This document shows positions 8,175 through 16,788 of a stretch of DNA of 64,000 nt, piece by piece. This DNA is from JABFSS01 sp964449445 (GTDB lineage: Bacteria; Patescibacteriota; Gracilibacteria; Peribacterales; Peribacteraceae). How positions within the stretch are numbered: the stretch's first letter is position 1; every line of letters begins with the position of its first letter. The stretch lies in the NCBI GenBank assembly GCA_964449445.1, contig CAYUZT010000001.1, positions 124,001 through 188,000 on the forward strand, written 5' to 3'. The position numbers and the translations under genes are program-made. The notes below the pieces were generated by a model. It was not told where the DNA came from. It searched no databases and saw nothing but the letters and a program-made list of their open reading frames with translations.

Positions 8175-9049
8175 GCGGTGCGTTGGCGTCTGGAAAAGAG
8201 ACCGGTCGGTTTGATGAGCAGAATCACAATAATGAAGAGGAGGGCGACCGTACTCTGATACCCGGCGGAAATGTAATTGCCAAACCACCAGGGAGTTCCC
8301 ACAGCCAGTTGTTCGATGATGGCAATCAGGTACGCGGCTGCGATTGTTCCCCAAAAATTGTCTTTTCCGCCCGCGATCAACGCTGCGTAGGCCTTAATCG
8401 TAATGGGGAAGGCGAGTGTGGGCGTCAGGTTCTGGTCTATTCCCAGATAAATCCCTCCACATGCGGCCAGAATACCGCTTGCGATGAAGACGATGCGGTG
8501 GAGAAGGGAGGAAGAAATGCCCAAACTCCGCGCGGCATCGGGGTGCTGAGCAGTCGCGCGGATTCTGCGACCGAAGAATGTCGATTGCAGTACCCAAGCG
8601 ACGACGATGAGGAACAGGAACGTGCAGGCCATCAAGATGCTCTGTTCTATGCTCAGGCGAAGACTCGAAAATTCAAAAAATCGTTTCGCGGATGTCAGAA
8701 TCACGCGCGGTTGTTCCTGAAATAGCAGGAGTAGGAGCGCATCCAGAATCATGCCCCACGCGATCGTCGTCACGAGCGGCAGAAACCGGTCGCGCCGGTA
8801 AAACGGAGCAATGGCAATTTCAAATGTGATCCACGTCACAATGCCGCCGGTCACTATTCCACCGAGAATGCTCGGGAGCAGGGGAAGAGCCATCTGCTGA
8901 TGCAGCCACCACGTGGTGAATCCTCCCACGAGCGCCAGCTGCCCGAGGGCGAGATTGAAGATGCCCAGCACGCCGTACACGAGCGCAAGCCCTCCCGCCA
9001 TCAGTGCGGCGAGAGAGCCTGCGATAAGTCCATTGATGAGGAGTTGCAT
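8171..9049 (-). CDS. livH: Branched-chain amino acid ABC transporter permease LivH-like
   Basis: 292 residues. It starts with the typical LivH N terminus (LLINGLIAGSLAALMAGGLA, then LVYGVLGIFNLALGQ) and has eight or so membrane helices plus the permease loop near AQHPDAARSLGIS. It pairs with LivM (4-bp overlap) and lies 23 bp after the binding-protein gene. Confidence 0.9.
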   Translation of the reverse strand: MQLLINGLIAGSLAALMAGGLALVYGVLGIFNLALGQLALVGGFTTWWLHQQMALPLLPSILGGIVTGGIVTWITFEIAIAPFYRRDRFLPLVTTIAWGMILDALLLLLFQEQPRVILTSAKRFFEFSSLRLSIEQSILMACTFLFLIVVAWVLQSTFFGRRIRATAQHPDAARSLGISSSLLHRIVFIASGILAACGGIYLGIDQNLTPTLAFPITIKAYAALIAGGKDNFWGTIAAAYLIAIIEQLAVGTPWWFGNYISAGYQSTVALLFIIVILLIKPTGLFSRRQRTA

Positions 9050-9072
9050 ACGTCGCTTCGCTCAGTACGCGT

Positions 9073-10188
9073 TCAGTCTACAGGAATGTTCTTGAGAGTC
9101 TTGATCTCGCCTTTCCGGTACTGCTTAAGAACGTAGGGAATACCGAGGACATCGCCATTCTTATCAAAGCTGAAGCTGCCGACGATGCCGGAATATTTTG
9201 GCATTGTATAGAGCCAGTCCTTGAGCGCAGTGCCGTCGCTCGCACCCGCACGAAGACCATTCGCAATCACTTTGATCCCATCATAAGCGAAACCGACGTA
9301 GATCAGACCAAACTGAGGGTCACCGTACTTGTCCGTAAATTTCTTCTCGAACGTTGGATCTGTGACATCCGCCGGAACGTTGATGATGTAGAGACCCTCG
9401 ACTGCTTCTGCCATGGTCTTTGCAAGCGTCGCAGAGTCTCCCGTATCATGAACGATGGCTGGTTGCGTGAAGCCCGCTTCGCGCAATTGTTGCATCATCA
9501 GACCGTCTGTTGAATCGCTCTGGCCGTTGACGAAGAACATGTCGAATTCGATGTCCTTGAGACGCGTCATGAGACTGCGGAAATCTTTCGTTCCCGGTTC
9601 CACTACTTCGTCAAAGACGATGGCTCCTGCAGGGACTTTCTCCTTCAAGGCGGTGCGGAAGGCCTGGCAGAAGTCTGTGTTTTCGCCAATGGTGGCGATT
9701 TTCTTGATGCTGTTCTCCGCGAAGTACTTGGCCATCGCGGTTGTTTTGAGTGCATCACTGGGGTAATCACGGAAGATGTAATCACCGGCAGTCGTGACAT
9801 CCGGACTGCTGCTCACGGGAGAAATCATCACCACTTTCCCTGCCTCTGCTATCGGCGCGGCTGCAAGAGTTTCACCGCTGCAGACACCGCCGATGATCGC
9901 GATCACTTTGTCGACGTTGACTAATTTCTGCGCGGCAGTCGCGGCGTCCGCTCCGTTACAGCGGCCATCTTCCACGATCAATTCAATCATCTTGCCGTTG
10001 ATGCCACCTGCGGCATTGATTTCATCCACTGCGAGTTGCGCACCATGAGAGGTGTCCACGCCGTACGCTGCAGCATCGCCTGTTAAAGGTCCGATGAAAC
10101 CAATTTTGATCTTTCCACTGCCCGTCGTCGGCGCACAGGCCGTGAGAGCGAGGGAGAGAAGAGAGAGGAGAGCGAGGGAACGCTTCAT
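9073..10188 (-). CDS. livK: Branched-chain amino acid ABC transporter substrate-binding lipoprotein
   Basis: 371 residues. A lipoprotein signal (MKRSLALLSLLSLALTAC, lipobox LTAC, Cys at 18) is followed by a type I periplasmic-binding fold of the LivK family (KIGFIGPLTGDAAAYG, ELIVEDGRCNG, YVGFAYDGIKVIANGL). It should capture amino acids or related compounds at the outer face of the membrane and deliver them to LivH/LivM. I start it at 10188, where the signal peptide begins; the frame continues upstream without support. A CT-rich tract precedes the ATG. Confidence 0.88.
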   Translation of the reverse strand: MKRSLALLSLLSLALTACAPTTGSGKIKIGFIGPLTGDAAAYGVDTSHGAQLAVDEINAAGGINGKMIELIVEDGRCNGADAATAAQKLVNVDKVIAIIGGVCSGETLAAAPIAEAGKVVMISPVSSSPDVTTAGDYIFRDYPSDALKTTAMAKYFAENSIKKIATIGENTDFCQAFRTALKEKVPAGAIVFDEVVEPGTKDFRSLMTRLKDIEFDMFFVNGQSDSTDGLMMQQLREAGFTQPAIVHDTGDSATLAKTMAEAVEGLYIINVPADVTDPTFEKKFTDKYGDPQFGLIYVGFAYDGIKVIANGLRAGASDGTALKDWLYTMPKYSGIVGSFSFDKNGDVLGIPYVLKQYRKGEIKTLKNIPVD

Positions 10189-10288
10189 AGAAGAGAGGGG
10201 AAGTTCACGAAAACTGTGCACGTCCATTTTGGCTCTGTAAAGAGCGCTGTGAATACCTATGGTACTCAACAATTGCCCGCAAATGCGA

Positions 10289-11023
10289 TTAATCCGTCGG
10301 GTCCGCGCCAAAGTAGATTTCCTGCAATTTCTTATCGTGTTTAATTTCCCCGGGTTTTCCATTCAGGACGATTTCGCCAACATCCAAAACGAGCACCCGG
10401 TCACAGATTCTCGAAATAAAGGGGAGATCGTGTTCGATGATCAGCACGGTCTTGCCCTCACGTTTGAGCTCGGCGATGAGATCCGCCACCTGTTTCGTCA
10501 TTTTCGGTGAGACTCCAGCGGTCGGTTCATCAAGCAGGAACAATTCTTTGCCGGACTTCAGTGTTCGTGCGATTTCGAGCAACCGCATCTGTCCTCCGGA
10601 GAGAGATCCTGCTTTCTTTTTCGCGTGCACGCTCAGTCCCACCATATCCAGTGTGCCACGCACGACCTCCTTGATGTTCCCGAGGAGTATTCGCTGCTCT
10701 TTTGGCAACGCTTCCAGCGCGACGAGAACGTTTTCCTCCAGTGTCATCTCGCGGAAGATGCCGAAGTTCTGAAACACGCGGCCGATGCCGAGTCTTGCTC
10801 GCTGTGCCGGTGATACCGACGTGATATCGGCATCACGCAGATGCACCGTGCCGCTCGTGGGCTTCAAGAATCCCGAGAGCACGTTGAAGAGGGTGGTTTT
10901 GCCGGAACCGTTCGGTCCAATGAGGCCGACGACTTCGCCTTGTTCGACGGAAAATGTGATTCCCTTGAGAATGTGCTGGGAGTTGAGAGTGAGGCTCAGG
11001 TGGCTAACTGACAGGAGAGGCAT
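10289..11023 (-). CDS. livG: Branched-chain amino acid ABC transporter ATPase LivG-like
   Basis: 244 residues, an ABC ATPase with Walker A GPNGSGKTT, Q-loop region RVFQNFGIF, signature LSGGQ, Walker B LFLLDEP and the switch His in IEHD. It is LivG-like in length and in the typical C terminus (GEIKHDKKLQEIYFG). First gene of the liv cluster. The LivF ATPase that normally pairs with LivG is not present in the window, so LivG may act as a homodimer or with an ATPase encoded elsewhere. Confidence 0.88.
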   Translation of the reverse strand: MPLLSVSHLSLTLNSQHILKGITFSVEQGEVVGLIGPNGSGKTTLFNVLSGFLKPTSGTVHLRDADITSVSPAQRARLGIGRVFQNFGIFREMTLEENVLVALEALPKEQRILLGNIKEVVRGTLDMVGLSVHAKKKAGSLSGGQMRLLEIARTLKSGKELFLLDEPTAGVSPKMTKQVADLIAELKREGKTVLIIEHDLPFISRICDRVLVLDVGEIVLNGKPGEIKHDKKLQEIYFGADPTD

Positions 11024-11047
11024 GGCGGCAGCATACTCTGCTACGCT

Positions 11048-11818
11048 TTGCGTGTGGATATCCTCGCTTTTCCGATTCTCATCATCGGAGGATTCATTGG
11101 GGGATTTTTCGGTTCTGCCGTGGGATCAGCGGGACTCGTCAGCCTTCCGATTCTCCTGCTGCTCGGCTTATCGCCGCACGCGGCCATCGGCACCACGCGT
11201 CCTGCTGCCATTGTTCTCGAGGCGATCAGTGCTGTTCGGTATTTCCGCCAGGGAACGCTCACGCGTCCGCTTCTCAAGCGCGGATTATTGCTGGGACTTG
11301 CGGGTGCACTGGGCAGCACGATCGGCGCGATCCTTATTGCGGATGTCAGCGACCAGACGCTGCGGCTGCTGCTTGCACTCGTCATTCTCACGATGACGAT
11401 CTTCCTGTTCATGAAGAAGCAGTGGGGGCTAACCGAGCATCCGCATCGGCAGCGATATTTCGCTGGGATCGCCATTGGGACATTCCTCACTGGACTCTAT
11501 GCCGGGCTCTTCGGTTTCACATTCGGCACGCTCATCATGATCGTACTCGTTGGCTTCGGCTATACACTCCTGCAGAGCGCGGCGATGGGCAGAGTCATTG
11601 GGGCGATTACCTCTGCAGCTTCGGCGACGATTTTCCTGTGGCATGGCTACATCGATTTTCCCTACGCTGTGGCGCTCGCGGTGGGATTTGGCATCGGCGG
11701 CTGGATGGGCACGCGGGTCGCGGTGAAAGCGGGAAATACCTACGTCAAAATTCTTCTGTATGCCGTTGTGATCGCGTCGGTCGTGAAATTGCTGTTTGAT
11801 TATGTGAGGGCGATTTAG
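11048..11818 (+). CDS. TauE/SafE (TSUP, DUF81) family permease
   Basis: 256 residues with about eight membrane helices. The N-terminal GGFIGGFFGSAVGSAGLVSLP and the repeated internal GLYAGLFGFTFGTLIMI are TSUP hallmarks. The family exports or imports small organosulfur and sulfite-type anions; the substrate here is unknown. Divergent from livG with a 24-bp gap. The start is TTG at 11048 or GTG at 11054; no ATG is near, and the in-frame GTG gives the cleaner N terminus. Confidence 0.8.
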   Translation: MRVDILAFPILIIGGFIGGFFGSAVGSAGLVSLPILLLLGLSPHAAIGTTRPAAIVLEAISAVRYFRQGTLTRPLLKRGLLLGLAGALGSTIGAILIADVSDQTLRLLLALVILTMTIFLFMKKQWGLTEHPHRQRYFAGIAIGTFLTGLYAGLFGFTFGTLIMIVLVGFGYTLLQSAAMGRVIGAITSAASATIFLWHGYIDFPYAVALAVGFGIGGWMGTRVAVKAGNTYVKILLYAVVIASVVKLLFDYVRAI

Positions 11819-11820
11819 CC

Positions 11821-11854
11821 GCCATTTTCTTTGTTACGCGACAAAGAAAATGGC
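11821..11854. terminator. Perfect 14-bp hairpin after the TSUP gene
   Basis: GCCATTTTCTTTGT (11821-11834) pairs fully with ACAAAGAAAATGGC (11841-11854) around a 6-nt loop, starting directly behind the stop codon. No T run follows on the plus strand, so it may be an mRNA-end hairpin or a repeat unit. Farther on, CCGCGCTCCA (about 11867) and TGGAGCGCGG (about 11952) form a second, larger inverted repeat before pyrG ends. Confidence 0.55.
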
Positions 11855-11996
11855 AAAAAGAAAGCGCGCCGCGCTCCAACGCTCCTCCGCCTGGTGCAGG
11901 TTAAATTCAGGACGAGCTTGCAGCTGCTACACCAGAGCCCCTTCACCCCCCTGGAGCGCGGTACCACCCATTTTTGTTAGATGTTTTGTTTTCTTT

Positions 11997-13655
11997 TTAC
12001 TTTTTCACTACTGCTTTCATGAAAGCGGCAAATAATGGATGCGGTCTGTGAGGGCGGCTCTTGAATTCCGGATGGAACTGACTGCCGACCATGAACGGAT
12101 GATCTTTCAGCTCGACGATTTCCATCAGATCGCCGTTCGGCGAATCGCCGGAGATGATGAAGCCGTTTGCTTCCAGTTTTTTGCGATAGGCGTTGTTGAA
12201 TTCGTAGCGGTGACGGTGGCGTTCAGAAATTTCTTTCTGACCGTATGCGGCATATGCTTTCGTTCCGGGCTTGAGTTTGCACGGATACGCACCCAGACGC
12301 AGCGTTCCTCCTTTGCTGCGCTCGTGGGTTTGACCGGGAAGGAAGTGGACGACGTACTTTTTTGGAGAGAGTTTCTTCTCTTCATCAAATTCCTCACTGG
12401 TGATGGAGGAATCTTTGAAGAGCATGCGTGCGAACTCGATCGTCATGATTTGAGAGCCGAGACAGAGGCCCAGATAGGGGACTTTCTCCGTCCGCGCGTA
12501 CCGTGCGGCGGCGATTTTGCCTTCGATGCCACGGCTCCCGAAACCGCTCGAGACGATGATGCCGTCGCAGAGTTTCAGTTTCTTCCAAGTTGTCTCATCC
12601 TTCTTCTCCAGCTTCTCGGAATCGATCCACACGATCTTCGCGTGGCGCTTCTGGAAGACCGCCGCGGTTTTGATCGATTCGATCTGGCTCAAATAGGCGT
12701 CATCGAGGCCTGTGTACTTGCCCACGAGAGCGATGTGGATATCTCCCTTCGCTTCCTGGTGACGCTTCTCGCCCTGTTCCCATTCGCGCATATCCGGCTT
12801 CACGGGACCGAGCTGCAGTTTTTCCGCGATGATTTCCGCCATGTCGTACTTCTGGAAGTTGAGTGGGACATCGTAGATCGAGTGCACCGTGGGAGCGGGG
12901 ATCACCGCTCTTCGATCGACGCCGCAGAAGTGACTGATTTTTTCGAGCAGCACGGGATCAATTGGCATGTCTGCTCGCGCGAGGATCATATCGGGATCCA
13001 GCCCGCCGCGACGCAGGTCGCGTACCGATAGCTGCGTCGGTTTGGTCTTCAGTTCCTTGCTCGCGCTCAGGTACGGCAGGAGTGTCAGGTGCACGTGGAA
13101 AACACTGTTTGCGCCCAGTTCGTGCCGCAGCTGCCGCACGGCTTCCAGGAACGGCTCGCCTTCAATGTCGCCCACTGTCCCGCCGATTTCGATGAGCATG
13201 ATATCCGCTCCGCTCTTTTCCGCCGCTTCCTTCATCCGGTTCTTAATTGCATCGGTAATGTGAGGAACCACTTGAATTGTTTTTCCGAGGAATGTCCCGT
13301 GTCGTTCTTTCCCGAGCACTTCCTGGTAAATCTGTCCCGTTGTCACCGTGGAGAGCTTGCTCATCGGTTCATCGATGAACCGCTCGTAGTGGCCCAGGTC
13401 CAGGTCGGTCTCCGCACCGTCATCGGTCACGAACACTTCGCCGTGCTGGAACGGGCTCATGGTGCCAGGATCCACGTTCAAGTACGGATCGAGTTTCTGG
13501 ACGAACACCTTGAACCCGCAGGCCTTCATGATCGCGCCGATCGATGAAACGGCGATTCCTTTTCCAAGCGAGCTGCAGACTCCTCCGGTGACGACGATGA
13601 ATTTTGTGGGGAGAGACTCTCTTTTCTTTGACGGAGATATCTTGCGAGAAACCAT
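11997..13655 (-). CDS. pyrG: CTP synthase
   Basis: 552 residues, full length. The N-terminal synthase domain has KFIVVTGGVCSSLGKG (P-loop), DPYLNVDPGTMSP and EIGGTVGDIE; the C-terminal glutamine amidotransferase domain carries the Cys nucleophile in GLCLGSQ and a later HPEF. It makes CTP from UTP using glutamine and ATP. A promoter (TTGCAT, 16 bp, TAGAAT) lies about 40 bp upstream of the ATG. Upstream of the ATG the leader is CT-rich with no Shine-Dalgarno site. Confidence 0.95.
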   Translation of the reverse strand: MVSRKISPSKKRESLPTKFIVVTGGVCSSLGKGIAVSSIGAIMKACGFKVFVQKLDPYLNVDPGTMSPFQHGEVFVTDDGAETDLDLGHYERFIDEPMSKLSTVTTGQIYQEVLGKERHGTFLGKTIQVVPHITDAIKNRMKEAAEKSGADIMLIEIGGTVGDIEGEPFLEAVRQLRHELGANSVFHVHLTLLPYLSASKELKTKPTQLSVRDLRRGGLDPDMILARADMPIDPVLLEKISHFCGVDRRAVIPAPTVHSIYDVPLNFQKYDMAEIIAEKLQLGPVKPDMREWEQGEKRHQEAKGDIHIALVGKYTGLDDAYLSQIESIKTAAVFQKRHAKIVWIDSEKLEKKDETTWKKLKLCDGIIVSSGFGSRGIEGKIAAARYARTEKVPYLGLCLGSQIMTIEFARMLFKDSSITSEEFDEEKKLSPKKYVVHFLPGQTHERSKGGTLRLGAYPCKLKPGTKAYAAYGQKEISERHRHRYEFNNAYRKKLEANGFIISGDSPNGDLMEIVELKDHPFMVGSQFHPEFKSRPHRPHPLFAAFMKAVVKK

Positions 13656-13694
13656 AGAAAAACTGGGCAGTCCGGGGGAAGGAGCCCGCCGTGG

Positions 13695-13722
13695 ATTCTA
13701 CTCGTTTTATACATCAATGCAA
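13695..13722 (-). promoter_or_regulatory. pyrG promoter
   Basis: On the minus strand TTGCAT (13722-13717) and TAGAAT (13700-13695) are 16 bp apart; the pyrG ATG follows 39 nt downstream. Confidence 0.55.
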
Positions 13723-13817
13723 GTGCAGCATGATGAAATTTTCTTTTTCACAAGAGAAAAACCAGTTTACTGCATGAATAGTGTTGATTCGTGTAATAAG
13801 TTCATTATGGTGACTGT

Positions 13818-13913
13818 AGTCCCCTGAGTATATTGCTCTCTGTCCGGTGTGTTCTCATTGTTTTTCATTGAGTACCAAAACCGGATGGGGAACAAAGGCT
13901 CCGGGGCCTTTTT
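13818..13913 (+). ncRNA. Candidate small RNA with terminator
   Basis: A plausible plus-strand promoter (TTGATT 13784-13789, 16 bp, TATGGT 13806-13811) is followed by a stem TCCGGT/ACCGGA (13843-13848 with 13880-13885) and a terminator-like hairpin AAAGGC/GCCTTT (13894-13911) followed by T residues. No reading frame is present. It could instead be only a terminator convergent to the next gene. Confidence 0.3.
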
Positions 13914-13916
13914 GCA

Positions 13917-14267
13917 TTATCTTCCCATCATTCCTCGGACGTCCCTTGCGCCTTTCTTCGCGTACTTCTTGGCTTGCTTCATCCCTTTCCTCGCGTACTT
14001 CTCAAGCTCTTTCTGCGCGACGCCCAGTTTCTTGCTTGCGAAGGCTTTCGCCTTGTGGAGGTTCTTCTGCACCTCATCGCTTTCCACGAACACTTTTACT
14101 TCCCGTGCGATCTTCTTGCCGTCCTTCGTCAGGTGCTGACCGAGGACTTTGGCCATTCCTTCCGCATTCTTCGCTTCGGCCATCTGCTTGCGAAGTTTTT
14201 CGTTGCTGAGGATGTAGCCGCCGAGCGCGCCGCCGAGTGTGCCGAGGAGGAGGGAGAACTTTCGCAT
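13917..14267 (-). CDS. Lys/Ala-rich YtxH-like small protein
   Basis: 116 residues. A short N-terminal hydrophobic Gly-rich segment (LLLGTLGGALGGYILS) precedes a long basic helix with many Lys residues. The layout resembles YtxH/gas-vesicle-like stress proteins, but no specific function can be claimed. I start at the ATG ending at 14267, just before the hydrophobic segment; the frame extends to 14318 without support. Confidence 0.5.
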   Translation of the reverse strand: MRKFSLLLGTLGGALGGYILSNEKLRKQMAEAKNAEGMAKVLGQHLTKDGKKIAREVKVFVESDEVQKNLHKAKAFASKKLGVAQKELEKYARKGMKQAKKYAKKGARDVRGMMGR

Positions 14268-14341
14268 AGGAGAATCAGGAAGAGATTCGTATTGTAGTCG
14301 GATTTGGATTGAATGCAAAGATTCATGCCATTTTTGTTTGT

Positions 14342-16672
14342 TTAATGACTCGAACGCAAACTTTCCAATTGTGCCTTGGTCAAAATTGTCATCAGATCTT
14401 CATCGCTTGCCTGCCTCACTTCACTGAGAGATCCGAACTTCGCATAGAGCTTCTTCATGGTGTCTTCTCCAATACCGGGAATTTCTTCCAGTGACGATGC
14501 CGTCATCGCGTTGCCCGCGCGCTTCTCGCGGTGAGCGTTCGAGAAGCGATGGGCTTCGTCGCGGAGCCTCATCAGCAGGAACTTCGCTGGAGAATCCGCC
14601 GGGAAGGGGATCGGATTCGATTGCCCGGGAACAAAAATTTCTTCCTCGCGTTTTGCGAGGCCGATCACAGGAATATCGACTTGAAATGCAGTCAGGACCT
14701 CTACGGCAGTACTCAATTGCCCCTTTCCACCATCGATCACAATCAAATCGGGTCGTGCCGTGAGCGACGGGTCGATTTTGTTCTGATGCGCTTCCCACAT
14801 CATCGGAATATCGAGGGGTGCTTCGGGAAAAAGTCGTTCCTCGTCCTCTATTTGTTCGACAACAGCTTTTGGAGCATTTATGACATATCGAAAACCGAGC
14901 TGTGCGTAGTAATTTTCCAATGCGGGTTGAACGGTGATGTACACCTTGCCCTTCTTCACCGATCGCAGAATTTTCCGTGCGATGAACTGACCTAGTCTTC
15001 CTCCCTGGAAACTCTCCTGTATCCAGATGGATTTGAGTTCCACAGTGCCCTGTGGATGTTTGTAGAGTCTCCCGAAGCCAATGATCTCATTGTCGTGGCG
15101 TGCGACGAGATAATCTTTGTATCGGATTCCGATATCGTTCATCTGGTCGCGAAATTGCACATGAATCTCCTCAATCGTTTTCTGTTCACTCTTCAGCCCT
15201 TTGCCGAAGGTCACGCCTCCTTCATTCCATTTTTTCTCCTCGGCAGGTAGATCTTCCGTCAGTCTGCGCAGTCTCCTCGTCAACACTTCCTTTATTGCGC
15301 GGTAGTCATCCACATCGCCGCGCTTGAGCGTGCGTATGGTAAAGGAGCGGTACTGATCGTTCGCGGCTTTGCCATCTTTCATCACCACCATGCTGCCGAC
15401 CGTCTCCGTTCCGCCGAGATGGGAGATGTCGTAGCCTTCGATTCTCTTGGGAAGTGACGGAAGATGCAAAATTTCTTTCAACTGTTCCATCGCACTCTTG
15501 GAATTCCGTTCCTGCGCCTCCCACTTCAGTTCCATTTGCTTCGCTTTCATCCGCGCGTTGCGTTCGGCAAGCTGGACGAGACGAGATTTCCTGCCGCGCT
15601 TCGGAATCAACAGCTCCACCGCACCTGAGCGGCGTTTCCGCAACAGTTCTTCGAGGACCTCCGCATCTTCCACCGTATCGGGGAGCATCACCACCGGTGG
15701 CACTTCCTGTCCTTCGTCGTAAAACTGGGGCAGGAACTGTTCGAGAACGGACGAAATTGATTCCGCTTGTCCAGAAAGCACGAAGTGCGATTCGCCAATC
15801 ACCCGGCCACTGCGCTGGTGAAGAATCACGACATGCGCGCGATTGCTGAGCACAGCAACTCCGAGAGCATCGCTGCTATCACCCGATGTATCGGTCACCA
15901 ATTGCTGTTCCTGTTTTCCTTCCAAGCGGAGAAGGTGATTGCGGATCTTCGCCGCTGTCTCGAATTTCTTCTCCTTCGCCGCTTCCCGCATGCGAGCATC
16001 GAGAATTTTTTTCACGTGGTCCTGATTTCCTTTCAGAAAGCTCAGAACCTCGTCAATCCGACGACGGTAGTCTTCTTGTGTGATTGCTCCAGCGCAGAGT
16101 CCGCAGCAGCGACCGATTTGAAACTCCAGACACTCTTTGAGTGTTGATGCATCTGCTCCGCGATTCAGAACTTCCAGCGAGTGTTTGCAGGCGCGATACT
16201 GGAGCGCGAGGTGGAGCAGCTCCAGTGTTCCGTAGGCCGATTCGCTATTGAGGAACGGGCCGAAGTACTTTGCTCCGTCCTTCTCGTACCGTCGCACCAT
16301 CTCCACGTGCGGGTAGGGGTCATCGATGGTGATGCGGATGAAGAGGTAGTTCTTATCGTCTTTCATGAGGACGTTGTACTTGGGTCGCAGCTGTTTGATG
16401 AGGTTTGTTTCCAGGAGCAGCGCTTCCAACTCACTTGTGGTCACCGTGATATCAAAGTCCGTGATCTGCTCCTTAAAGGAGAGCTTCCACGGGCCGTCGC
16501 TCTTCTTTGGCGGAGCCACATACGAAGCCAGTCTCTTGCGCAGGTTCTTCGCCTTGCCCACATAGAGCACACGTCCGCCCTCATCCAGCCATTTGTAGAT
16601 GCCGAAATCGGCTGGAGCTTTGGAAACGCGTTTGCGAAGCTCGCTTAGCCTGTCAGTTTCTTTCTTGGGCAT
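14342..16672 (-). CDS. uvrC: Excinuclease ABC subunit C with an inserted GNAT acetyltransferase domain
   Basis: 776 residues against about 600 for typical UvrC. In order: GIY-YIG nuclease (GIYKW 24-28, VLYVGKAKNLRKRL 36-49), Cys-rich segment (about 181-194), UVR motif (about 225-255), RNase H-like endonuclease first half (GYDISHLGG about 413-421; GDVDDYRAIKEVLTRR about 452-467), then an insert of about 169 residues (472-640), then PDLIVIDGGKGQL (641-653), RDEAHRF (about 703-709) and helix-hairpin-helix (EEIPGIGEDT about 729-738). The insert reads as a GNAT fold: IIGFGRLY, SIWIQESFQGGRLGQFIARK (acetyl-CoA loop, with R where G is usual) and the motif-B-like NYYAQLGFRYV. All UvrC catalytic Asp motifs remain, so excision-repair incision should be intact. 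The start at 16672 fits the family N terminus. Confidence 0.93.
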   Translation of the reverse strand: MPKKETDRLSELRKRVSKAPADFGIYKWLDEGGRVLYVGKAKNLRKRLASYVAPPKKSDGPWKLSFKEQITDFDITVTTSELEALLLETNLIKQLRPKYNVLMKDDKNYLFIRITIDDPYPHVEMVRRYEKDGAKYFGPFLNSESAYGTLELLHLALQYRACKHSLEVLNRGADASTLKECLEFQIGRCCGLCAGAITQEDYRRRIDEVLSFLKGNQDHVKKILDARMREAAKEKKFETAAKIRNHLLRLEGKQEQQLVTDTSGDSSDALGVAVLSNRAHVVILHQRSGRVIGESHFVLSGQAESISSVLEQFLPQFYDEGQEVPPVVMLPDTVEDAEVLEELLRKRRSGAVELLIPKRGRKSRLVQLAERNARMKAKQMELKWEAQERNSKSAMEQLKEILHLPSLPKRIEGYDISHLGGTETVGSMVVMKDGKAANDQYRSFTIRTLKRGDVDDYRAIKEVLTRRLRRLTEDLPAEEKKWNEGGVTFGKGLKSEQKTIEEIHVQFRDQMNDIGIRYKDYLVARHDNEIIGFGRLYKHPQGTVELKSIWIQESFQGGRLGQFIARKILRSVKKGKVYITVQPALENYYAQLGFRYVINAPKAVVEQIEDEERLFPEAPLDIPMMWEAHQNKIDPSLTARPDLIVIDGGKGQLSTAVEVLTAFQVDIPVIGLAKREEEIFVPGQSNPIPFPADSPAKFLLMRLRDEAHRFSNAHREKRAGNAMTASSLEEIPGIGEDTMKKLYAKFGSLSEVRQASDEDLMTILTKAQLESLRSSH

Positions 16673-16697
16673 GGAAAGATCATACCGCAGGCGTGCA

Positions 16698-16725
16698 TTG
16701 ACTTTTTTGCTCCAATCTCTACCCT
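16698..16725 (+). promoter_or_regulatory. Candidate promoter of the pyrophosphatase gene
   Basis: TTGACT (16698-16703), 16 bp, TACCCT (16720-16725), 63 nt upstream of the hppA ATG, in the divergent uvrC/hppA gap. An ACCATTTAACCATTTCACC repeat (16762-16780) lies between promoter and start. Confidence 0.4.
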
Positions 16726-16788
16726 TTCTGCAATCCTTTGGACTTTTTGCGAGCCCTGTCACCATTTAACCATTTCACCATTCTTTCC

